Positions 36,639 to 41,092 of a DNA stretch of 41,092 nt are shown here, one piece after another. Each line of letters begins with the position of its first letter. The stretch's first letter is position 1. Made by a program: the position numbers and the translations under genes. The stretch comes from Bacteroidales bacterium (GTDB lineage Bacteria > Bacteroidota > Bacteroidia > Bacteroidales > GCA-2748055). The stretch is from contig JAOZQY010000019.1 of NCBI GenBank assembly GCA_029931975.1, positions 13,368 through 54,459 of the forward strand, in the 5' to 3' direction. The notes under the pieces were generated by a model. The model ran no database searches. It saw only the letters and a list, made by a program, of their open reading frames with translations, and was not told the origin of the DNA.

Positions 36639-37939
36639 CAGATTACCAAGAAACATTCATTTAATGCTCAACAAATATTTGAATGGATTCGGAAACTGGA
36701 GCGTACACTTCACCCTTGGTGTTTTGATTCATTAAATGTATCACATAGTTACCTTTCTTCATTTTGCTTGTATTTATCCTGTGAGGTAAACTACTTACCT
36801 CCTCGCTAAGAACAATCACTCCCATTTTGTCATAGACCTGAAGTAATATTTCTGGATTTGCAGTAGTTTGTTTCAAGTCTAATGATTCAGGTGAAAAATC
36901 AATATCAATGTAGTCTGAACTAGGATTAGGAGAGGCCATATAATATCCCCCACAGTTGTAGTATGTTCCAAAATAGCCAGTCGTTAGGGACATATTAGAG
37001 CCACATCCACTACAACAAGTTTGACCTTTAACTATCACTTGCCCACCAGGTGATGAGTTTGTATAGATGGAGATCATATTAGATGATTGATAGTTTTTCG
37101 TCCATCCCGCTGGTATGGTCCATGTCAGGCTTGATACCCCACAACTTGCGCTAGCAGCATTATCCAAATAAATGTGGTAATGAGTATTGGGACATAGCAA
37201 ATAATAAGAACCTGATTTCGGAGCTGGACTCCCACTAGTATATAATGCACGAAAACTTAAGTCTGATGCTTTGGGACCATTTACATTAATAGTTCTTGTT
37301 GCTGTAAAAGTGGGACAGGAAGCTTTTGTCAGTGTATATGTTAATACTCCATCACCTATGCCATTGCATGAACCAGTTAACCTGGCTGTGGCTCCGGATC
37401 CCGTCGAGGAGGTCACTAAATTGGAATTATTGAAAGACCAATTAGACGTATACCCAGTTGGAATGGATATAGAGTAGTCTCGGTAGGTGTCGCATAAAGT
37501 TCCGGCTGTTCCCGAGACAGTAATATCCGCGACTGATACGGTAAACTCATCCGAATATTCCCAATCGTCCCAGTATGCTACCCCAACTTCTCTAGTTCTG
37601 TATTTTAATCTGAAATTTCTGCTGGCGCCTGGTTCAATATCATTTTTGAGTACAGTAAAAGATAATTTCACATACTTAATATCTGCATATGGAGTTTTTG
37701 GAAATATGCCCCATGTATCCTGGTACCAATATATTGGATCAATATATGCACTGTACTGATAGATATCTAAATCACCACTCATCTCTTCAAATTGAAATTG
37801 AAATCGTTCTTGGGCATAAAATTCATGAGTATCCATGTTTACTGCCATGTACGTCGTAGCATAATTACTGGTAAAGCAACCGCAAGTAATCTGGAAATTA
37901 TGGACCGAAGAAGGATAAATAATGCCATAAAGCATTGTG

Positions 37940-37944
37940 CTTAT
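37940..37944 (+). repeat. Target-site duplication CTTAT, left copy
   Basis: CTTAT immediately before the left IS end (TGGAATAGCCCC). An identical copy lies at 39498-39502. Confidence 0.9.
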
Positions 37945-38015
37945 TGGAATAGCCCCTTAAGACATCGGACATAATTATAGTTTAATATCTGTAATAAATT
38001 ATTATAATTACGTCT

Positions 38016-38327
38016 ATGGAAAAGAGAACATTCACAAAAGAAAAGAAGCTTGAGATCCTGAAAGAGGGCACGGCTCATGGAGTAACGGCCACTTTAGAGA
38101 AGTATGGCATCTATCCGGCCACCTATTACAGCTGGCGGAAGAAATTCGATACGATGGGGGAAGCGGGTTTCCGTCATGGTATGACCCCGGCCCAGTTGAA
38201 AGAGATCAGGCGTTTGGAGAAAGAAAACAAGACCTTGAAAGAGCTTCTGGCAGAAAAAGAGTTAGAAGGGCGTTTAAAAGATGAATCGCTAAAAAAGAAA
38301 TATGCCTGGGCGAGAAAAAACAGTTAG
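38016..38327 (+). CDS. IS3-family transposase OrfA
   Basis: 103 residues. Helix-turn-helix of the HTH_Tnp_1 type (FTKEKKLEILKEGTAHGVTA, then YYSWRKKFD) followed by a leucine-zipper-like helix (RRLEKENKTLKELLAEKELE). It binds the IS ends and regulates transposition. Near its end are two slippery heptamers, A-AAA-AAG (38291-38297) and A-AAA-AAC (38315-38321), both in the right phase for a -1 shift into orfB, the usual IS3 way of making the OrfAB transposase. Confidence 0.92.
   Translation: MEKRTFTKEKKLEILKEGTAHGVTATLEKYGIYPATYYSWRKKFDTMGEAGFRHGMTPAQLKEIRRLEKENKTLKELLAEKELEGRLKDESLKKKYAWARKNS
38315..38321 (+). promoter_or_regulatory. -1 ribosomal frameshift heptamer A-AAA-AAC
   Basis: It lies in the orfA frame as AGA-AAA-AAC, two codons before the orfA stop. 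A -1 slip gives the orfB frame (KKQLVRKYIFEGLNRDKAL). A second candidate, A-AAA-AAG, lies at 38291-38297. Which one is used cannot be decided from sequence. Confidence 0.6.
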
Positions 38328-38350
38328 TTCGTAAATACATCTTTGAGGGT

Positions 38351-39396
38351 TTGAATCGAGACAAGGCCTTGTCCATTCTAAGCCTGAGTAAGCATCAATA
38401 CTATTACGAGCAAACAGGCCATCGTCCAGGTAAACAACCAACTCAGACCACTAAGAAACTTGAAGGTCAGGAGGTCATAACAGTAAGTAACCAGGAAGTA
38501 GTAGATAAGGTCAAGGAGACTCAACAGGATCCTGATACTGACTACGGCTACCATAAAATGTGCACACTGCTAATGATCGCAGGATATTTCATCAACCACA
38601 AGAAAGTATATCGTTTAATGAAAGATGCAGGATTATTGAAGGAACAACATAAGAAAAAAGACAAATCATTTGTGAAGTACCGGATTGTGATTCCTGAAGG
38701 CCCTTTAGAGTTGCTGGAGATGGATATCAAGTATGTCTGGATCCACCAGGACAGGCGATATGCCTATATTCTCACAGTCATCGATACCTTCACCCGGTTT
38801 ACGTTGCATTGGCAGGTTGGGTATACGATGAGAACTCGCCAGGTCAAACAGGCATGGGAGGAGATTATTACCGACTACCTGCAGTCGGCAGACCTGTTAC
38901 GCAAAGGGGTGCATATCGAAGTTCGAAATGACAACGGACCGCAGTTTGGTTCCAAGATCATACGCGCCTTTTTCGAGGAAAACCATCTAACCAGGTTTTC
39001 ACACATCCGTATACACCTCAGGAAAATGGCCATGTTGAGAGCTTCCATGCTATCCTGTCTTCAGCGTTAGGGAGCCAGGGTTTCTGGGATCTGGATTCAT
39101 TGATTGAACGGCTAACGATCTTCTACGAGAAGTACAACAATGTGAGGCTACACGGATCAATTGCCAACCTTTCCCCCAGGGTATTCTGGGACATGTGGGA
39201 ACAGGGCAATATCACTCGTGAGGTTTTGAAAAACAAAAAGGTGAAATTCCATCTTAATATCCCTTATCAGCAACTATCGGGTAATATGAACCTGAGGGAA
39301 GTTCCTTGCTCTCATTCGAAACCCCTCGATGGGGTTGAGAATGAGAATCAAAACGAAATGATCGGCGCCGATTCATCTCTACAACCATCGGTTTAA
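38351..39396 (+). pseudogene. IS3-family transposase OrfB, frameshifted
   Basis: The rve integrase-core transposase is split in two frames. The first part (to 39070) has the first catalytic Asp in LLEMDIKYVWIHQDRRYAYI and the second in EVRNDNGPQFGSKIIRAFF. After ENHLT near 38989-38995 the correct frame moves by one base, and from there V-F-T-H-P-Y-T-P-Q-E-N-G-H-V-E-S-F-H (with the catalytic Glu) to RLHGSIANLSPRVFWDMW is read in the other frame, ending at 39396. A one-base loss (e.g. ACC-CAG to ACC-AG) explains it. No ATG at the start; translation probably comes from -1 slippage in orfA. A sequencing or assembly error is the alternative. Confidence 0.85.
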
Positions 39397-39497
39397 TAAT
39401 CACCGTCGGTCGTTCCTTGCTGATGCAATATTATGAAGAAAAATGGCTACTATTGAAGTCTAAAAGTAAAGTGTCCGAATAATAGGGGGCTTAACCA

Positions 39498-39502
39498 CTT
39501 AT
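39498..39502 (+). repeat. Target-site duplication CTTAT, right copy
   Basis: CTTAT immediately after the right IS end (...CTTAACCA), identical to 37940-37944. Confidence 0.9.
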
Positions 39503-39551
39503 TGATCCAAGGAATGTTAATATGGCCAAAAAGAAAAATCTGTAATGGTTG

Positions 39552-40163
39552 TTATTTTTTTTCATTAGTTTGTCGATTAAATAGATAAATAAATCCAATA
39601 GTAACGCCACCCTTCGAATAATGGTATTGGCTCGAGTAATCATATCTTACAATATTTATCTTCCCCGCTGAATAATAAAGAGTCGATTCAATCCCAACAT
39701 GAGGATTTAAGAAATATAGATATCCAAGTTCTATTCCATAGTACAATTCTTTATCGTATTGAGGTCTAGTAGAAATTGATCTGCTAGATTTTTTCCTCTC
39801 ACATTCACCACCAAGAAATAATCCTCCAAAAAGCGAGCTTCCAAAAAACCTCCTATAAACTAGCTCTCCTCCGTAGGCAATAGCATTCTTTGTGTAATCG
39901 GAAGTTTTATCATTTGTAAGATCTACAGTAATTCTAGGTCGAATAAGGATAAGGTCTTTATCTGTTAGAAAACACCCTAACTTGAGCTTACTCGAGATAT
40001 TAACATTTTTATATCCTGAATCATCTATTAGCTTACTAGTACCATTCCAAATTAAATCTCCACCAATAACGATGGAGGCCTTTCTATCTGTAATACTATC
40101 TTGGGCAATACAGATAGTGGGTAGCAATGAAAACCACAGTAGGATTCCAAAAGTTCTCATCAT
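39552..40163 (-). CDS. Outer-membrane beta-barrel-like protein (second gene of the T9SS cargo operon)
   Basis: About 203 residues from ATG 40163 (MMRTFGILLWFSLLPTICIA, signal peptide ending ...IAQDS). The longer frame reaching 40280 overlaps the previous gene and is rejected. The mature part is alternating beta-strand rich with aromatic girdles (YRRFFGSSLFGGLFLGGE, YYGIELGYLYFLNPHVGIE, YSKGGVTIGFIYLF), like a small 8-10-stranded porin fold. It starts one base after the stop of the preceding barrel gene and overlaps the cargo gene start by 14 bases, so all three are translationally coupled. No family name recognised. Confidence 0.8.
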   Translation of the reverse strand: MMRTFGILLWFSLLPTICIAQDSITDRKASIVIGGDLIWNGTSKLIDDSGYKNVNISSKLKLGCFLTDKDLILIRPRITVDLTNDKTSDYTKNAIAYGGELVYRRFFGSSLFGGLFLGGECERKKSSRSISTRPQYDKELYYGIELGYLYFLNPHVGIESTLYYSAGKINIVRYDYSSQYHYSKGGVTIGFIYLFNRQTNEKK

Positions 40164-40164
40164 T

Positions 40165-40857
40165 TTAAAAAGAGTATTGCAGACACAAGCTGAATATGAA
40201 GTTGTGGGAAGTCTCATACAGCTCGTATGGTTGATTATTTGCATATGTAGCATACCACTTCCAATAGATCTGATATCCAACCAAAGGTTCTAGGTAAACA
40301 TTTTTAATCAGTCTTTTTGAATAGCCAACTCCAACCTGACATTTTATTCCCGCAAAATCAACCCTTGGTATATACCAGTTACCTGCACTAATCTGCTCTG
40401 GTGTTCTAATCTGATTCCAGCTGTACTGGAAAAAGGTTGTGGTCTCCAGAAAAATCTGCTTAGTGGCATAGTAGCGCAAGGTCGGTCCTAAAAATATCTC
40501 TGTCCCACTAATTATCGCTGAGTCGCTATTCATGTAGTATCCAGAAAGACCAAAAATGACACCAATCCAGTGGCGAGATAGTGGTTTCTGACTGTCACCT
40601 ATATTAGTGTAGTGTATGCTATCGCTGGAATGAACAGGGAATAGACTTCTTAAGTACTTGATGTCAAGTCCTAAATCTATGTCTTTTCTAATCCCATCAG
40701 GAGAAGTCTCAAAATAGAGACGATCCATCCTGAATCCACCACCAATGATGTTATTACCCTCACCCTGCGAAAAAAGCATAGTTGGAAGGGTAATTAATAA
40801 CCAAAAAGTAATGAAGGTGGGGCGTATTTTCACGTTATAATTTCTTAAGTGGGTCAA
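40165..40857 (-). CDS. Outer-membrane beta-barrel-like protein (first gene of the T9SS cargo operon)
   Basis: 230 residues with an N-terminal signal (IRPTFITFWLLITLPTMLFSQ, cleavage near SQG). Beta-strand alternation runs throughout (WIGVIFGLSGYYMNS, EIFLGPTLRYYATKQIFLET, KCQVGVGYSKRLIKNVYLEP), and it ends SLCLQYSF with the C-terminal Phe typical of outer-membrane barrels. Not PorP/SprF-like in length. The start at ATG 40857 is the only upstream Met before the signal segment. A near-consensus TAGTATTTG just before the ATG has one extra spacer base, so the promoter is unclear. Confidence 0.78.
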   Translation of the reverse strand: MTHLRNYNVKIRPTFITFWLLITLPTMLFSQGEGNNIIGGGFRMDRLYFETSPDGIRKDIDLGLDIKYLRSLFPVHSSDSIHYTNIGDSQKPLSRHWIGVIFGLSGYYMNSDSAIISGTEIFLGPTLRYYATKQIFLETTTFFQYSWNQIRTPEQISAGNWYIPRVDFAGIKCQVGVGYSKRLIKNVYLEPLVGYQIYWKWYATYANNQPYELYETSHNFIFSLCLQYSF

Positions 40858-41092
40858 ATACTAGTTTGATCATTCCGTGTAACTAATATACTTGCTTTGC
40901 TGACTATTATTTCATATTCACCTCCTTTATTTTAGTGTAAGTCGCTATTCTATTGGCATCTCTAAGTATATGGTATTATGAAATGCCCAATATGAATTTT
41001 AACTTGCAGTAGTTTAATCAGAAACGAGCTTGATCTGAGTTGTGCAACTTTTTGTCTGTAAAATTATCAAGCCACGGTTATTCTTTTCTCTT
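40858..41092. other. AT-rich non-coding end of window
   Basis: No gene, RNA or repeat recognised. It must contain the promoter of the minus-strand beta-barrel operon; no exact TAnnTTTG was found at a suitable distance. Confidence 0.4.

Larger units (their letters stand above)
37945..39497 (+). mobile_element. IS3-family insertion sequence (1,553 bp)
   Basis: Ends are 5'-TGG...CCA-3'. The left end TGGAATAGCCCCTTAAG... and the reverse complement of the right end TGGTTAAGCCCCCTATT... share an imperfect inverted repeat that reconverges at TCGGACA. Both are flanked by the 5-bp duplication CTTAT. Two transposase frames (orfA, and orfB broken by a frameshift) lie inside. The perfect duplication and the exactly restorable target frame point to a recent insertion. 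Confidence 0.93.
36661..39565 (-). pseudogene. T9SS cargo protein (type A sorting domain), interrupted by the IS
   Basis: The 5' part is at 39565-39498: ATG and MKKNNNHYRFFFLAILTFLG, a signal peptide. The IS with its duplication interrupts it, and the 3' part resumes at 37939 (STMLYGIIYPSSVHNFQ...). Removing the IS and one CTTAT copy leaves 1,347 bases, exactly 449 codons, in frame. The mature protein has a ~130-residue N-terminal region, Ig/PKD-like parts (GTLCDTYRDYSISIPTGYTS; SSLTWTIPAGWTKNYQSSNM), a Cys-rich CCSGCGS segment and a C-terminal T9SS type A sorting domain (ASPNPSSDYIDIDF ... KMKKGNYVIHL). The 3' fragment alone can start at ATG 37935 but has no signal peptide, so it should stay unexported. 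The ATG overlaps the end of the upstream beta-barrel gene by 14 bases, showing an operon. Function unknown. Confidence 0.9.

Noticed and set aside
37950-39493. Shorter IS boundaries beginning at TAGCCCC
   Set aside because: These ends show no target duplication; moving them to TGG...CCA gives 5'-TG/CA-3' ends, a perfect CTTAT duplication and an in-frame target.
40165-40857. PorP/SprF-type T9SS partner
   Set aside because: At 230 residues it is shorter than that family (about 300) and no characteristic motif was recognised.

Overview
The window reads as a chromosomal segment of a Bacteroidota bacterium, most likely an anaerobic or facultative member of the Bacteroidales/Marinilabiliales type. 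Supporting signs are two type IX secretion (T9SS) style surface proteins, Bacteroidota -7 promoter boxes (TAnnTTTG) before the HU and sucA genes, N-termini with little recognisable Shine-Dalgarno, an HU/LytTR/HtpG gene content usual for the phylum, and an electron-bifurcating NfnAB transhydrogenase. No phage, CRISPR array or plasmid replication gene was seen.

Layout. (1) 1-9899, minus strand: the first ~3,299 codons of a giant secreted repeat protein that runs off the left edge. It is built of five ~650-residue modules, each a beta-helix-like stretch followed by two PKD/Ig-like domains, arranged in an alternating A-B-A-B-A order. (2) 10149-15450, minus: a five-gene redox block, nfnA-nfnB-pntAA-pntAB-pntB, closed by an intrinsic terminator; it combines flavin-based bifurcating and proton-translocating transhydrogenases. 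(3) 15614-20733, plus: a dihydroorotate-dehydrogenase-like flavoprotein without the catalytic Cys, then sucA and sucB (2-oxoglutarate dehydrogenase E1 and E2). (4) 20740-27373: a lipoprotein, a secreted thioredoxin-like protein and a GT4 glycosyltransferase (minus); divergent murB (plus); mltG and an aspartate-type aminotransferase (minus), giving a cell-envelope theme. (5) 27482-29319, plus: a small membrane-anchored protein and a DUF4143 AAA ATPase. (6) 29352-35367, minus: htpG, a secreted hypothetical, a class III aminotransferase, a LytTR response regulator, trmH and HU.

(7) 35711-41092 is the accessory part. A tRNA-Ser(UGA) is followed by a partial copy of its own 3' end, a palindromic GC-rich element and a Fic-protein remnant, which looks like a decayed integration site. 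Beyond it lies a three-gene minus-strand operon: two outer-membrane beta-barrel-like proteins and a T9SS cargo protein. The cargo gene is split inside its signal peptide by a 1,553-bp IS3-family element with a perfect 5-bp target duplication (CTTAT). Removing the IS and one duplication copy restores one continuous 448-residue reading frame. The IS transposase itself carries a single-base frameshift before the catalytic Glu, so this copy is probably immobile.

How the parts relate: the redox block balances NADH, NADPH and ferredoxin, and the neighbouring SucAB supplies 2-oxoglutarate oxidation. The murB/mltG/GT4 group serves the envelope. The two ends of the window encode surface proteins. The best candidates for something undescribed are the higher-order repeat giant protein and the IS-silenced beta-barrel plus T9SS cargo operon.
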